Shown: in pieces, positions 42,340 through 55,792 of the stretch
How positions within the stretch are numbered: the stretch's first letter is position 1
Layout: every line of letters begins with the position of its first letter
Assembly (NCBI RefSeq): GCF_002783505.1
Contig: NZ_PFGL01000011.1
Coordinates: 1 to 64,000, forward strand
From: Shewanella sp. CG12_big_fil_rev_8_21_14_0_65_47_15
GTDB lineage: Bacteria > Pseudomonadota > Gammaproteobacteria > Enterobacterales > Shewanellaceae
Direction of reading: 5' to 3'
DNA: 64,000 nt
The notes under the pieces: model-generated
Seen by the model: the letters and a program-made list of their open reading frames with translations, nothing else
Told to the model about the DNA's origin: nothing
The model's database searches: none
Translations under genes and position numbers: made by a program

Positions 42340-43664
42340 TCTCGATCCGTACTAAGCTCAGTTTATGGTTAACGGGCTTATTAGTGTTAGGCACTGTTAT
42401 TGGGCTCATATTGTTTGAGTCCATGCTGCGCCAAGCCTTCCACGACTCTATTATCAATCGATTAGAAGAAGATCTCGAACACATTATGTTGGCGACCCAT
42501 ATCAACAATGGGGAGATCCACATAGATCAGAGCCAACTTTCCAGCTTTTACAAACCCGCCTATTCGGGCCGCTATTTCCAACTTAACTTACCCACAGAGA
42601 TCATTCGCTCCCGCTCCCTGTGGGATATGCAGTTAGATATCGAGCCCCTAGCCCCCAAGCAAACCCGAGTATGGCAGGCAAAAGGGCCTAAAAACAATGA
42701 TATGCAATTGCTGTCCCTAGGGTTAAATTCCAGCAGTGCCAATGTGACCGCGACCCTCACAGTGGCCCAAGACCTGAGTATCGGTAGACGGGTGTTTAGC
42801 GAGGTCTATGGTACTAAGCTTGGGGTCAATCTGGTGATGCTCGTGGCGATGATCGCTGGCATCTTCTTGATCCTGCGACAATCCTTTAAACCCGTCAAAC
42901 ATATACAGCATGCCCTTTCGCGCCTACAGGAGGGAGAAATCAACGCATTAGAGTTGAATAATCTCCCGCCCGAGGTGCAACCATTAGCCAAAACCTACAA
43001 TGAGCTGCTCGAATACACCGCCAAGCAAATTGAGCGTAGCCGTAATAATTTAGGCAACTTAAGTCATGGGCTGAAAACCCCATTAGCCGTGATGCAGCAG
43101 CAGGTTGAGGCCCTCGGTCTTAGGGACCCCGACACCGCTATTGCCCTACAGCAACAGCTGGATGCTATCCATAAAATGGTCGAACGTAAGCTCGCCGCGG
43201 CAAGGATCACCGGCGACATGCTTCCCGCTGCGCAATTGGTGATCCCAAGGGACTTACACAGCCTTGCCAACACCTTGCATAAGGTTCATCGGCATAAGTC
43301 GATTAGTTGTGAGTTTGAGATCGATCCCACTATATTGCGTCTGCCCATCCACCGTGAAGACGGCATGGAACTCCTAGGCAATCTGTTAGATAACGCCTTT
43401 AAGTGGGCCCAGAGCCGAGTGAACGTACAGCTATCCCGTCAGCAGGAACGGATCTTGCTTTATATCGACGATGATGGGCCGGGTGTCGCGGGTGATGAAT
43501 TGGATAAACTCACCCAACGGGGCATAAGGCTCGATGAATCTGTGATGGGACACGGTTTAGGTTTATCGATAGTGAAGGAGATTGCCGAGCAATATGGTAT
43601 TGAACTTAACTTTAACCATAGCGCTCGCCTAGGCGGACTTGGGATCGAACTGCGCTTCAGCTAA
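42336..43664 (+). CDS. Sensor histidine kinase (PhoQ-like)
   Basis: LGNLSHGLKTPLAVM H-box, LLDNAFKWA N-box, DDDGPGV G-box; ATGA overlap with the RR. Confidence 0.92.
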   Translation: MISIRTKLSLWLTGLLVLGTVIGLILFESMLRQAFHDSIINRLEEDLEHIMLATHINNGEIHIDQSQLSSFYKPAYSGRYFQLNLPTEIIRSRSLWDMQLDIEPLAPKQTRVWQAKGPKNNDMQLLSLGLNSSSANVTATLTVAQDLSIGRRVFSEVYGTKLGVNLVMLVAMIAGIFLILRQSFKPVKHIQHALSRLQEGEINALELNNLPPEVQPLAKTYNELLEYTAKQIERSRNNLGNLSHGLKTPLAVMQQQVEALGLRDPDTAIALQQQLDAIHKMVERKLAAARITGDMLPAAQLVIPRDLHSLANTLHKVHRHKSISCEFEIDPTILRLPIHREDGMELLGNLLDNAFKWAQSRVNVQLSRQQERILLYIDDDGPGVAGDELDKLTQRGIRLDESVMGHGLGLSIVKEIAEQYGIELNFNHSARLGGLGIELRFS

Positions 43665-43679
43665 CCCAGTTTACCCCAT

Positions 43680-43712
43680 ATAAAAACGCCATCAAAGGAT
43701 GGCGTTTTTATA
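43680..43712. terminator. Bidirectional terminator between convergent genes
   Basis: AAAAACGCCATCaaagGATGGCGTTTTT. Confidence 0.85.
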
Positions 43713-43739
43713 CACATCTCTAGGTAACACCTTAATAAT

Positions 43740-44543
43740 TTAGACTTTATTCACGTTTGTGCTTTCAAAAATTTTATCGGCAGAGGCGGCCACAAAACCG
43801 GTATAAAGCTCACCATTCGCCTTTGGATAACGCAGGGCAAATTCGTAGAAACAGCTTGGGATTTCCACCGTCATATCGGTGAATTCAACCGCAATTTTAT
43901 CGGCCATAGTCGATGACTGTTCGAGTAACACATCGGCCGAGCCCTTAATTTCACCGCCGGCAGAATTAAGCACAAATCCCACCTGTTTCAAGGTGTTATT
44001 TACCGTTTGCAGCGAATGATAACCGTCGAGATGATTGACCGACACAGTGAAATGGTTCGCGCGGTAACCAAACGCGGCCACCCAAGCGGCGTATTCACTC
44101 TCGGCCAACAGATCTTGATAGGTTTGATAATCCAATGACCAATGGCGACCCGAATAGATAAAATTATCCGCCGTCGTCGCAGCGTCATCCACCTGGGCGA
44201 TTAAACCTTGAATGGTCGCTTGTAGCGCAGGGCTAAACTCTTCCACCAGCAGCTCAGAGATAAACACTTTAGGCTGGGTTGAGTCAGGATGCTCAAAATG
44301 CTTAGCGATTAATTTCTTCTGTTCAAACTGATAGTCACCACAAGCAACGTAGCCCAGTGAGGTGAAATGCGCCGCCAACACATCCAAATTCACCTTAGCG
44401 ATATTGAAAGTACGCAGGGCGATATGATCATTGATGATCGCCTTACCATCACCGAGTAGTGCGTGTACTTTCGCCGCTGAAGGGGTCATCTGAATATAGT
44501 CTTGCCATAAAGCGGCAAACAACGCATTAATATCTGTGTGCAT
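43740..44543 (-). CDS. DUF1338 family protein (2-oxoadipate dioxygenase/decarboxylase-like)
   Basis: RANHFTVSVNHL motif, DUF1338-like; downstream of the ast genes. Confidence 0.8.
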   Translation of the reverse strand: MHTDINALFAALWQDYIQMTPSAAKVHALLGDGKAIINDHIALRTFNIAKVNLDVLAAHFTSLGYVACGDYQFEQKKLIAKHFEHPDSTQPKVFISELLVEEFSPALQATIQGLIAQVDDAATTADNFIYSGRHWSLDYQTYQDLLAESEYAAWVAAFGYRANHFTVSVNHLDGYHSLQTVNNTLKQVGFVLNSAGGEIKGSADVLLEQSSTMADKIAVEFTDMTVEIPSCFYEFALRYPKANGELYTGFVAASADKIFESTNVNKV

Positions 44544-44738
44544 AAAAAACTCCACTTACGGTGCCCGCGGCGATTCATAGGGTTTGCCGCAGCACTGATG
44601 TAACGACTTAACGACTACTGCCACTATGTCTGACAGTAAAAGTCTACATAAGGTTACTGCTTGTTATTAAAAAAGGAAGAGCATTCGCCCTTCCTCCTGT
44701 TTACTTCAATCAATTGATTTTATTGATAACTAAGACGC

Positions 44739-46202
<1,464 letters not shown>

Positions 46203-46208
46203 TTATTC

Positions 46209-47228
46209 CTACATTGCCAAAATACGGATTTGATCGCCTTTTGCGAGTAACAAACCCGCTGCCAGCTCAGGGCTGATAATGATGTGTTCGGATTTGTCGT
46301 CCACTGCCAGTGCGGCAGACGTCGCGCGGTAATTGACTAATTGAGTATTGGAGATAATAAATTGAGTGTCGGCTTCGGCCATGTCACCGATATCGATAGT
46401 CAATAATCGGCTTTCACGCACGCCACGAATATCCGATAAACGACACTCAACCGTTGGACCACCATCGAAAATATCCACGTAACCACGGCATCTAAAGCCT
46501 TCGGCCTGCAATAGACTTAATGCGGGACGGGTATTGGTATGCACCTCACCAATCACTTTTTGCGCTTCCTCCGGCAACAGGCAAACATACACAGGGTTAC
46601 GTGGCATCATTTCCGCCATAAACGCCTTTTTACCTAGGCCAGAGAGATAATCGGCCTGAATAAAATCAATGCCTAAGAAGTGCTTTTGTAGCCAACCGTA
46701 AAAAGGCGAGTGGCCATCTGCATCGCTGACACCACGCATTTCGGCAATCACAGTTTCACCGAAGCGTTTTGCATGTTGAGCTAAAAACAAGAAGCGACTG
46801 CGGGATAACATGCGGCCATTGTTACCTTTACGGTAGGCTTCACGCAAAAACAGCGTGCAAAGCTCGGCGGCGCCCGTGTAGTCATGGCAGAGGGTTAAGG
46901 TTTCAACCTCATTACGTACGTCAATTTGTTCGGAATGATAGACTTCGGTACCGAGGCGATAATGGTAAAACGCATCTTCCATCCCTACTGCGGCTTCGAT
47001 AGCGCAAGTGCCGACGACTTCGCGGCTGTCGGTATCCTCAAGCACCATCAAATAGCCTTCATCGAAGGGAGTGTCTACAGCTTTGACAAACGACGTTTCG
47101 GCTCTGGCAATCTTATGCCTCAGTAAATCCGCATTGACGGGTAATGACGTAAAACCATGCCCGGACTCTTCGGCAATCTGGTATAAGGCCTCGAAATCCC
47201 CGGCCTGAATAGGACGTATGATTAACAT
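46209..47228 (-). CDS. astA: Arginine N-succinyltransferase
   Basis: MLIIRPIQAGDFEALYQIAEESGHGFTSLP; FIQADYLSGLGKKAFMAEMMPRNPVYVCLLP. Confidence 0.95.
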   Translation of the reverse strand: MLIIRPIQAGDFEALYQIAEESGHGFTSLPVNADLLRHKIARAETSFVKAVDTPFDEGYLMVLEDTDSREVVGTCAIEAAVGMEDAFYHYRLGTEVYHSEQIDVRNEVETLTLCHDYTGAAELCTLFLREAYRKGNNGRMLSRSRFLFLAQHAKRFGETVIAEMRGVSDADGHSPFYGWLQKHFLGIDFIQADYLSGLGKKAFMAEMMPRNPVYVCLLPEEAQKVIGEVHTNTRPALSLLQAEGFRCRGYVDIFDGGPTVECRLSDIRGVRESRLLTIDIGDMAEADTQFIISNTQLVNYRATSAALAVDDKSEHIIISPELAAGLLLAKGDQIRILAM

Positions 47229-47314
47229 CTTAGTGTCTCCTCACTTAGACTTGCCGTGCACCAAGGCGCCTATCTGCAACAAGGCAGGTAGTGATGCACG
47301 TAAGTATTCCCTGA

Positions 47315-47350
47315 CAAAAAAGGAGTGCGAATAAATTCAGCACTCCTTTG
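47315..47350 (-). terminator. Terminator/attenuator between argD and astA
   Basis: aaaaAAGGAGTGCgaataaattcaGCACTCCTTtgg. Confidence 0.7.
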
Positions 47351-47355
47351 GTCAT

Positions 47356-48579
<1,224 letters not shown>

Positions 48580-48879
48580 TCATCCTTTGGTTTGTTTAAC
48601 GGCATCGGGCGCCGTCTGGATCCCTGTGTATCTTTATTTTGAGTTAGTGATACTGGGAATACTTGTGTCTGTTAACAGCCATTATTAGCGAAATTGTGAT
48701 CAAAATACCAGTTTTTCACAAACAACAATCGCCATGCATGAGTGCAAAGTGCATAAAGATTGCAGTTTAAGAACTATACAAGCGTTTAAGCTAGAGGCTT
48801 ACAGCATATTTAGTCAGAAAAAAAGTTATTTACCCTTCTTTTTGCTAGCTATTCACTGAATATGAATAACTACACAATT

Positions 48880-49791
48880 TTAACGAATCAAATGAGAAAG
48901 TACAAAATGCTTAATTTGCTCCCTTGCCTCAATGGCTTCGGGCAATAAATCAAACAGGGGGAACACATGGGGCATATTAGGATAAAATCGTGCTTGCACC
49001 TCACCTTTGCTCGCTTTGACCTGTGCCACTAAACGCTCGGAATCCTGTAGGAGTAACTCCCGCGTACCCGCAATCACTAAGATAGGCGGCAGCTCTGCTA
49101 AGTTTCCTTGCAAGGGTGAAACCTTAGCCGACATAGGGTTAGCTCCCGCAAGGTAGGCGCCGCGCAAACGCAGAAGTGACTCTATGGTAAAAAAGGGATC
49201 ATCGGCCCCAAGCATAAACTCAGTGTCACCCGTCATCGCCAAATCTAGTGCGGGAGATAACAGCACACAGGCTTGAGGCAATGGCAAATCGAGGCGTTTA
49301 AGCTCAAGCAATAAGCTTAATGCCAAATTCCCACCAGCCGAGTCCCCCATCAGGATCAAATTATGTGCACCTTTAAGCTCGATTAATCGCCTGTAGGCTT
49401 CGAGCACATCTTCAAAGGGTTCAGGGAAAGGATGTTCGGGGGCGAGACGATAATCGGGAATATAGGCATCCAATTTACACCGCTGACTAATATCCGCGAT
49501 CAATCTTGCGTGGGCGTGTGGCGTCTTAAAACAAAAACCACCACCTCGGATATAAAACAGCTTTCCAAGGCGAGCCTGTTCATCGAGGAGCACATAATGC
49601 AGCAGCGTGGAATGCTGTAATGGGATGCTAGCGCTGACGAGCTTATCCGGCCAAGGAAGCCAACGTTTATCAAGCTCAAGCAACTTTTTACGCACTTGCG
49701 CTAAGGGGACTTTAGCCTTACCGCGACTGATAGAAGGTCGAGCGACATAGGATAAAATCGTATTCAATACAGATGCTTGCCAACTTGGCAT
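48880..49791 (-). CDS. Alpha/beta hydrolase (HSL-family esterase)
   Basis: YIRGGGFCFKT oxyanion region, LMGDSAGGNLALSL nucleophile elbow, PHVFPLF His. Confidence 0.87.
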   Translation of the reverse strand: MPSWQASVLNTILSYVARPSISRGKAKVPLAQVRKKLLELDKRWLPWPDKLVSASIPLQHSTLLHYVLLDEQARLGKLFYIRGGGFCFKTPHAHARLIADISQRCKLDAYIPDYRLAPEHPFPEPFEDVLEAYRRLIELKGAHNLILMGDSAGGNLALSLLLELKRLDLPLPQACVLLSPALDLAMTGDTEFMLGADDPFFTIESLLRLRGAYLAGANPMSAKVSPLQGNLAELPPILVIAGTRELLLQDSERLVAQVKASKGEVQARFYPNMPHVFPLFDLLPEAIEAREQIKHFVLSHLIR

Positions 49792-49846
49792 ATCCCTTCC
49801 TCTACTTTAACGCCGCCATCCCGATGTTCAAGTCGCAGGTCGTAGA

Positions 49847-50998
49847 TTACAGCAGATCTAACTTCCGGTAATTCTGTGCTTTTAAGCGCAATACTTCTTG
49901 CTCAGTCAACTCGTAATAATCAAACATTAAACGCTTTTCTTGGGGATCGATTTGACGCATCTCTTCGAGCAGCAACACCTTAGCATAACAGTTGGCCCGT
50001 GCGACAATTGCCGCTGGGTATGAGAGATCTCGATAACTTAATGTTTGATCTAACTCCTTGAGTAATAGAGTCAAAGGGGTATTTTCAAACTTAAGTAACT
50101 CTAGCAATTGCCAGTTCAGTTTATGGCCATGGCTTAACACTTGTTCAAACACGGCCTTGGCCGGAAACTCAGTGGCGATCACGGCATCATACACTTCTTT
50201 ATCGCGGCTGCTACTGGCTTCCCGGATCCAAGCTCCCCAGGTTTGATCGAATAAGCGCGCACTTAAACTCAACACCACAGAGGTGCCTAACTGATTGAGT
50301 AACGCACTACTATAAACGAGTGCCGAGTCAGTATTATGAAGCTGCGCCAACGCATTGGCCGCGATACCACTGACTATGCTATAACGCCACAGTTTTCGAG
50401 TGGTCCAAAGCAGTTTGGCATTGCCACTTGGAAGCCAGTTACGCAGGCAAAAATACGGAATAATAGTACGTAGATTTTCTATGCCAATGTAATTCATCAC
50501 TAGCTTGATATCGGTGACGCGCACCTCCGAGCCCTGTGGACGGCGGGCGCGAAAACTAGGGCTATTGACCATATTGGTTAAGTCCCGACACAGCCAACTT
50601 AAGTTACTGATCAGTGGGCGTAATCGTGTTGCATCAAGATTTTTGGCGAGTAACAGTTCAAGCAGTAGGATCTGGGATTCATTGATATCGGATTTAGCCA
50701 ACACCAATTCGGGGGAAGCCAGTTGATGCTCAATGGCATTATTCACAGTTTCGTTTAATTGCTTTGAGACAGCCTCAAAGACTTCCCTCGCCTGAATTTG
50801 CTTAAGCAAGCGCGCCAGAATCGCTTCGCGTTCGACATCTAATTTATTGGCATCGGCCTCAAGCTCAAGATCCAGCTCATCCAAAAGGGTCGGACTCGCC
50901 TTTTGCTTGCCGAGGATCAATTGCTGATAGAGTCTATGCTCTATCTCTATAATCTTGCCGGGTCTAACGCCACCCGCTACCGAAATTGCCACTATCAC
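49847..50998 (-). CDS. HDOD domain-containing protein
   Basis: KLVMNYIGIENLRTIIPYFCLRNW ... HNTDSALVYSSALLNQLGTSVVLSL, HDOD-like pattern. Confidence 0.75.
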   Translation of the reverse strand: MIVAISVAGGVRPGKIIEIEHRLYQQLILGKQKASPTLLDELDLELEADANKLDVEREAILARLLKQIQAREVFEAVSKQLNETVNNAIEHQLASPELVLAKSDINESQILLLELLLAKNLDATRLRPLISNLSWLCRDLTNMVNSPSFRARRPQGSEVRVTDIKLVMNYIGIENLRTIIPYFCLRNWLPSGNAKLLWTTRKLWRYSIVSGIAANALAQLHNTDSALVYSSALLNQLGTSVVLSLSARLFDQTWGAWIREASSSRDKEVYDAVIATEFPAKAVFEQVLSHGHKLNWQLLELLKFENTPLTLLLKELDQTLSYRDLSYPAAIVARANCYAKVLLLEEMRQIDPQEKRLMFDYYELTEQEVLRLKAQNYRKLDLL

Positions 50999-51149
50999 TC
51001 TTTCCTATATCGCCGACATCATCTGGCGCCAGCACGCTAAAATACTCAAAAACATTACAATTTCAGCACATACGCTTAATCTTAGCAACAGGCAAACCCT
51101 GCGGTATTCAGATGGATGGTTTTATCGCCACATTCCCAGCAATGGCACA

Positions 51150-51178
51150 ATAAAAAAGCCTCATTATGAGGCTTTTGT
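51150..51178 (-). terminator. Terminator of the S9 peptidase gene
   Basis: AAAAAAGCCTCATTATGAGGCTTTTG. Confidence 0.75.
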
Positions 51179-51191
51179 TTGGGTTAACACC

Positions 51192-53672
51192 CTATTTAAG
51201 TTCTTGTTCAAACAACTTATAAATCCGGCGATATTCGTCTAACCAGCTAGACGGTTGACGGAAACCATGGGGCTCGACGGGATAAATCGCTGTTTCAAAG
51301 GTCGGTTTTTCCAGTTCGATCAAATGCTGCACCATACGCACGCTGTCTTGGAAGAAGACGTTATCGTCCATCACGCCACTCATAATCAGCAGTGGCTTTG
51401 TGAGTCCTTGGGCATGCTCAATCGGAGAGCTGCGCTCATAGGCGATAGGATCGATATCCGGCGTATTTAAGATGTTGGAAGTATAAGGCGTATTATAATG
51501 TGCCCAGTCCGCCACAGGACGCAGTGCCGCTCCCGCTTGGAACAAGTCAGGTGCAGTGAACAATGACATAAAGGTTAAGAATCCGCCGTAGGAACCACCA
51601 TAGGTCCCGACACGCTCCGTATCGACGTTCGTATTGGTTCCCATCCAGCTAACGCCATCCTTTAAGTCTTCCACTTCTGGGTGACCCATATTGCGATAAA
51701 TCGCAGTGCGCCAATCTCGGCCGTAACCTTTAGAACCCCGATAATCCATGTCCATCACCACATAACCTTGCTGAGTCAGTAGGTTGTGGAACATAAATTC
51801 GCGGAAGTAACCGCTAAAGCCATAGTCAGCGTTTTGCAGATAACCCGCACCGTGGTTGAAAATTACCGCAGGGTATTTTTCGGCACGGGACTTATCATAG
51901 CCTTGTGGCAAATAAACGCGGGCGTACACTTTGCCAGCACCATGGCTTGAGGGTACAGCGACCACTTCTGGCGCTTGCCATGGGTAGTTTTTAAAGGTAT
52001 CGCTGGTGTAAGAAGTTAGCTGCTTTAACTCACCGCCAATCGGCTGAACATAAAGCTCATTCGGTTGAGTGCGGCGTGAGGCATTGAGTAATAGCTGAGT
52101 GCCATCAGGACTTAGGCTGTAGTCTAAGTTGCCATCCCACTGAGTTAATTGCTCATTTTTACCTGTGGCTAAATTCACGCGATGTACATTATAAATGCCA
52201 GGGTGAGCTTGGTTATCCTTGTAGTAAATGTAATTCGCGTCCGGTGACAGCTGGATATCACTCACCACAAACTTGCCTTGAGTTAAGGCGCGCGGTTTTT
52301 CCCCGAGCCCTTTCACATAGAGCTGTGAATAACCCGTTTCTTCCGACAGATAGTACAGAGAATCTGTGCCCGGCAACCAACCAAATTGGTTGTAGTCGTA
52401 ATTTACCCAAGCATCGTCGTGCAAACGATGTTCGGTGGTAAATCTACCCTTGGCTAGATCAACTGTGGCGATCCAACGGTCTTTATTGTCGGTTGCTTCA
52501 ACCATCACGGCGACTTTATTTTCAGACTCGTGCCACTGAATCGCGCTCTGGGTCCAGCCCCAGTCCTCCATTAATTGGATCTTCCGTGGCACTTTTGTGC
52601 TTTGATAGGTTTCACCCTTCGCCTTAGCATTTTCCGCTTTGACTTTCGCAAGCACATCTTCATCAAAACCAGTGAGCCCCTCGATAGTGATATCGATTTG
52701 TTTATGTTCATTTAAATCAAGCACTACAAAACGTTGCCCTGGCGGCGTATCTTCAGCCACACGTGCACGCACGGGTACAGGGTCGATATAACCTTGGCTA
52801 CCTAAGTAGTTCGGCATGATGTCGTGTTCACTGCTGCCGGTATAATTCTTATCCGTCAGGGCAAGTAAAATATAACGACCATCGGGTGACAGGCTCAGCT
52901 CTGACACGACTTCGCTATCGCCTATATACCAAGTGCTGGCGGCGAGCGTTGGATCGTTTTTTTGTAACTCATCTTGGTACTGCGCTTTAGCTTTAGCGTT
53001 TTCCTGCTGTAGCGCCACATACTTAATCAATCTGTGCTGTTGCTTAGCAATATAAGACGTCGGCTCTTTTACCGCTTCCGGCGCTTTCGCCATTTTGATT
53101 TCAGCAAGTTGCTCGACTAAGCCTGAACTCTGATGAATTTGAAACACATTATCGCCCTGCCAATAGGCGATATCACCATTATTCAAATAACGCACGCCAT
53201 CGATGGCAGTGTGCTGACGGGTGAGTTGAGTGATCTTACCCGAGCTTAATTGCTTAACAAAAATATTGCCTTGGTAAAGGTAGGCTTTATTAGATTTAGT
53301 AGGATCGAATGCACCAAATTGTTGATCTGCCGCATGTAATTTATCGAGAGCTAACTCCACCGCACGGCTATCATTGATGCCTTGCTGATAATAGCTAAGT
53401 AGGGGTGAAGCACTCGCTTGACGGGCAAAAAATACACTCTGGCTATCATCGCTCCAGTAAGCCCCTTTGGCGAAAATACCCATCCAATCCGGGTTAGCCA
53501 TAATTTGATTCAGCGTAAGCGGCTGTGAAATTTGAGGAGGTTGAGCTAAAGGGGCTTGATAGACCAGTGGTGTCGCGGCAGGAGTCACCGTTTCTATTGA
53601 GGTAGCCGCGCAACTCGTTAAAACCGCCATAGCTAACGCACTTAAACCCAAATTTCGCATTACACTGTTCAT
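51192..53672 (-). CDS. S9 family prolyl oligopeptidase (DPP4-like), lipoprotein
   Basis: GTYGGSYGGFLTFMSLF nucleophile motif; beta-propeller repeats; lipobox LTSCAA. Confidence 0.9.
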   Translation of the reverse strand: MNSVMRNLGLSALAMAVLTSCAATSIETVTPAATPLVYQAPLAQPPQISQPLTLNQIMANPDWMGIFAKGAYWSDDSQSVFFARQASASPLLSYYQQGINDSRAVELALDKLHAADQQFGAFDPTKSNKAYLYQGNIFVKQLSSGKITQLTRQHTAIDGVRYLNNGDIAYWQGDNVFQIHQSSGLVEQLAEIKMAKAPEAVKEPTSYIAKQQHRLIKYVALQQENAKAKAQYQDELQKNDPTLAASTWYIGDSEVVSELSLSPDGRYILLALTDKNYTGSSEHDIMPNYLGSQGYIDPVPVRARVAEDTPPGQRFVVLDLNEHKQIDITIEGLTGFDEDVLAKVKAENAKAKGETYQSTKVPRKIQLMEDWGWTQSAIQWHESENKVAVMVEATDNKDRWIATVDLAKGRFTTEHRLHDDAWVNYDYNQFGWLPGTDSLYYLSEETGYSQLYVKGLGEKPRALTQGKFVVSDIQLSPDANYIYYKDNQAHPGIYNVHRVNLATGKNEQLTQWDGNLDYSLSPDGTQLLLNASRRTQPNELYVQPIGGELKQLTSYTSDTFKNYPWQAPEVVAVPSSHGAGKVYARVYLPQGYDKSRAEKYPAVIFNHGAGYLQNADYGFSGYFREFMFHNLLTQQGYVVMDMDYRGSKGYGRDWRTAIYRNMGHPEVEDLKDGVSWMGTNTNVDTERVGTYGGSYGGFLTFMSLFTAPDLFQAGAALRPVADWAHYNTPYTSNILNTPDIDPIAYERSSPIEHAQGLTKPLLIMSGVMDDNVFFQDSVRMVQHLIELEKPTFETAIYPVEPHGFRQPSSWLDEYRRIYKLFEQELK

Positions 53673-53852
53673 TCGTCCTTCCTATTATTGTTATCGCAGC
53701 GGCTTATTGACCCAGTCTAGCTTATCTGCTGGTTTTGCCGATTTGCATCGTTTTGCGGCATTTATATCACACTTGAGGACGAAGTTTGTTTAAAAGGGGG
53801 ATAAATCTTGTAACAGAGATTGATAAACTGGATGTCGAAGCGGCGATAGCTT

Positions 53853-54437
53853 TTATGCTAAAGCGACAGATTGGGATAAAAAATTAGCTAAGAGTTCATG
53901 GCCTTGTTCGGTAAGAATCGACTCAGGGTGAAATTGCACCCCATAAAGCGGCAAGCTTTGATGACTCATTGCCATGATTTCGCGGCCGTGAATGGGATCA
54001 TCAAACCAAGCATCTAGCACAAACCCCTCGGGAACGGCATCAACCAATAGGGAGTGATAACGTGTCACAGTTAAGGGCTGATTTAATCCCTCAAATAACC
54101 GCTGCCCAGTGTGAGCAATGGCGCTGACCTTGCCGTGCATCACCCGCTTGGCACGCACCACATTCGCCCCAAAAACCTGCGCCATGGCTTGATGGCCTAA
54201 GCACACGCCTAGAATAGGGATGCGCCCAGCAAAGTGCTCGATTGCCGCGAGGGAAATCCCCGCTTCATTCGGTGTGCAAGGGCCGGGGGAAATCACTAAA
54301 TGGGTTGGTACGAGCGCCGCTATTTCATCTAGGCTAATTTCGTCGTTTCGCTTAACCACTACCTCTTGCCCTAGCTGCTGAAAATACTGCACTAAGTTAA
54401 AGGTAAAAGAGTCGTAATTATCGATCATTAGCAACAT
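53853..54437 (-). CDS. pabA: Glutamine amidotransferase of anthranilate/aminodeoxychorismate synthase
   Basis: [45 protein letters not shown]. Confidence 0.93.
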   Translation of the reverse strand: MLLMIDNYDSFTFNLVQYFQQLGQEVVVKRNDEISLDEIAALVPTHLVISPGPCTPNEAGISLAAIEHFAGRIPILGVCLGHQAMAQVFGANVVRAKRVMHGKVSAIAHTGQRLFEGLNQPLTVTRYHSLLVDAVPEGFVLDAWFDDPIHGREIMAMSHQSLPLYGVQFHPESILTEQGHELLANFLSQSVALA

Positions 54438-54552
54438 ACGAGATCCACTGGCCTAAATGGGTAAAGGTATAACGCATATCCGACGGATGAATGCGGGCGC
54501 AAATGCTACCACACCTTCCCCTTAAGGTTTAGTCGAAGGGATAAAATACAGC

Positions 54553-54592
54553 GACAAAAAAGCCAGTCACTTGACTGGCTTAGTTTTCAATT
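54553..54592 (-). terminator. sspAB terminator
   Basis: Minus strand AAGCCAGTCaagtGACTGGCTTTTTTGTCGC. Confidence 0.8.
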
Positions 54593-54629
54593 TAGTTTTC
54601 AAAAAATTGCCGAGGCTACATAGATCCTG

Positions 54630-55067
54630 CTACTTAACGACAGTTAAGTGACTACGACGCTTAGGCGGCTGATCCGTTGGCTCTACAGGCTTTTCCGCTG
54701 TATCGACAACGGATAACACAGAATCCACCTCATCCTCCATCAGGTAGGCGTCTTCAATATCGAAGACTGTGCCAGCACCATTTTCACGGGCATAAATGGC
54801 AACAATCGATGCCATTGGCAACAACACCTGCTGGGGGACGCCCCCAAAGCGTGCATTAAACTCCACAAACTCATTGCTAATTTGCAAATTGCCCACTGCG
54901 CCAGCTGCAATATTCAGCACTATCTGGCCATCCTTCACGTACTGCTGTGGCACTTGAGTCCCTTTTACAAAGGCATCCACGACAACGTGAGGCGTTAATT
55001 GGTTATCCATCAACCAATCGTAGTAAGCCCTTAGTAAATAAGGACGATTAGGAGTCAAAGGCTTCAT
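54630..55067 (-). CDS. sspB: ClpXP protease specificity-enhancing factor
   Basis: RPYLLRAYYDWLMDNQLTPHVVVDA; acidic tail and C-terminal RSHLTVVK XB motif. Confidence 0.94.
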   Translation of the reverse strand: MKPLTPNRPYLLRAYYDWLMDNQLTPHVVVDAFVKGTQVPQQYVKDGQIVLNIAAGAVGNLQISNEFVEFNARFGGVPQQVLLPMASIVAIYARENGAGTVFDIEDAYLMEDEVDSVLSVVDTAEKPVEPTDQPPKRRSHLTVVK

Positions 55068-55696
55068 TACATACCCATGCGCATTTCGCGTTCAGCTTCC
55101 GTTAGCGAAGCTTTGAACGACTCACGCTCAAAAATACGTGTCATATAGGCTTTGATATCTTTCGCTACGCGGCTATCTAATTCAATGCCCAATACCGGCA
55201 AGCGCCACAATAGTGGGCCAAGATAGCAATCCGCTAAGCCAAATTCTTCACTCATAAAGTAAGGTACTTCAGTGAAGACCGGTGCTATGGCAATCAAACT
55301 TTCCGTCAGCTCTTTACGAGCCGCTTCAGCACGATCACCCTTGCGAATGCGATCAACCAGCGAATACCAATCAGTATCGATGCGGTGCATCATCAGACGG
55401 CTTTGGCCGCGGGACACTGGATAGACGGGCATCAGTGGAGGATGAGGAAAACGCTCATCCAAATATTCCATAATGATGCGTGATTCGTATAAAACGAGTT
55501 CACGATCTACCAAGGTTGGCACTGAATTATAGGGATTGACTTCGAGCAAATCCTCAGGCATTTCATTAGGGTCGACCTGTAAAACATCAACAGTAACCCC
55601 TTTCTCAGCTAACACGATACGTACTTGATGGCTATACAGATCATCAGCACCTGAAAACAGTGTCATGATAGAGCGTTTGTTGGCAGCAACAGCCAT
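55067..55696 (-). CDS. sspA: Stringent starvation protein A
   Basis: GST-fold MTLFSGADDLYSHQVRIVLAEKGV; coupled to sspB. Confidence 0.94.
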   Translation of the reverse strand: MAVAANKRSIMTLFSGADDLYSHQVRIVLAEKGVTVDVLQVDPNEMPEDLLEVNPYNSVPTLVDRELVLYESRIIMEYLDERFPHPPLMPVYPVSRGQSRLMMHRIDTDWYSLVDRIRKGDRAEAARKELTESLIAIAPVFTEVPYFMSEEFGLADCYLGPLLWRLPVLGIELDSRVAKDIKAYMTRIFERESFKASLTEAEREMRMGM

Positions 55697-55792
55697 TGAT
55701 ACCCTCCAGAATCGAAATAAAACAAAAGTAAACGAGGGGCAAAGCCCCCCGTTTACACTATGCGGATATTACATTTTACCCGTTATTGGTGC

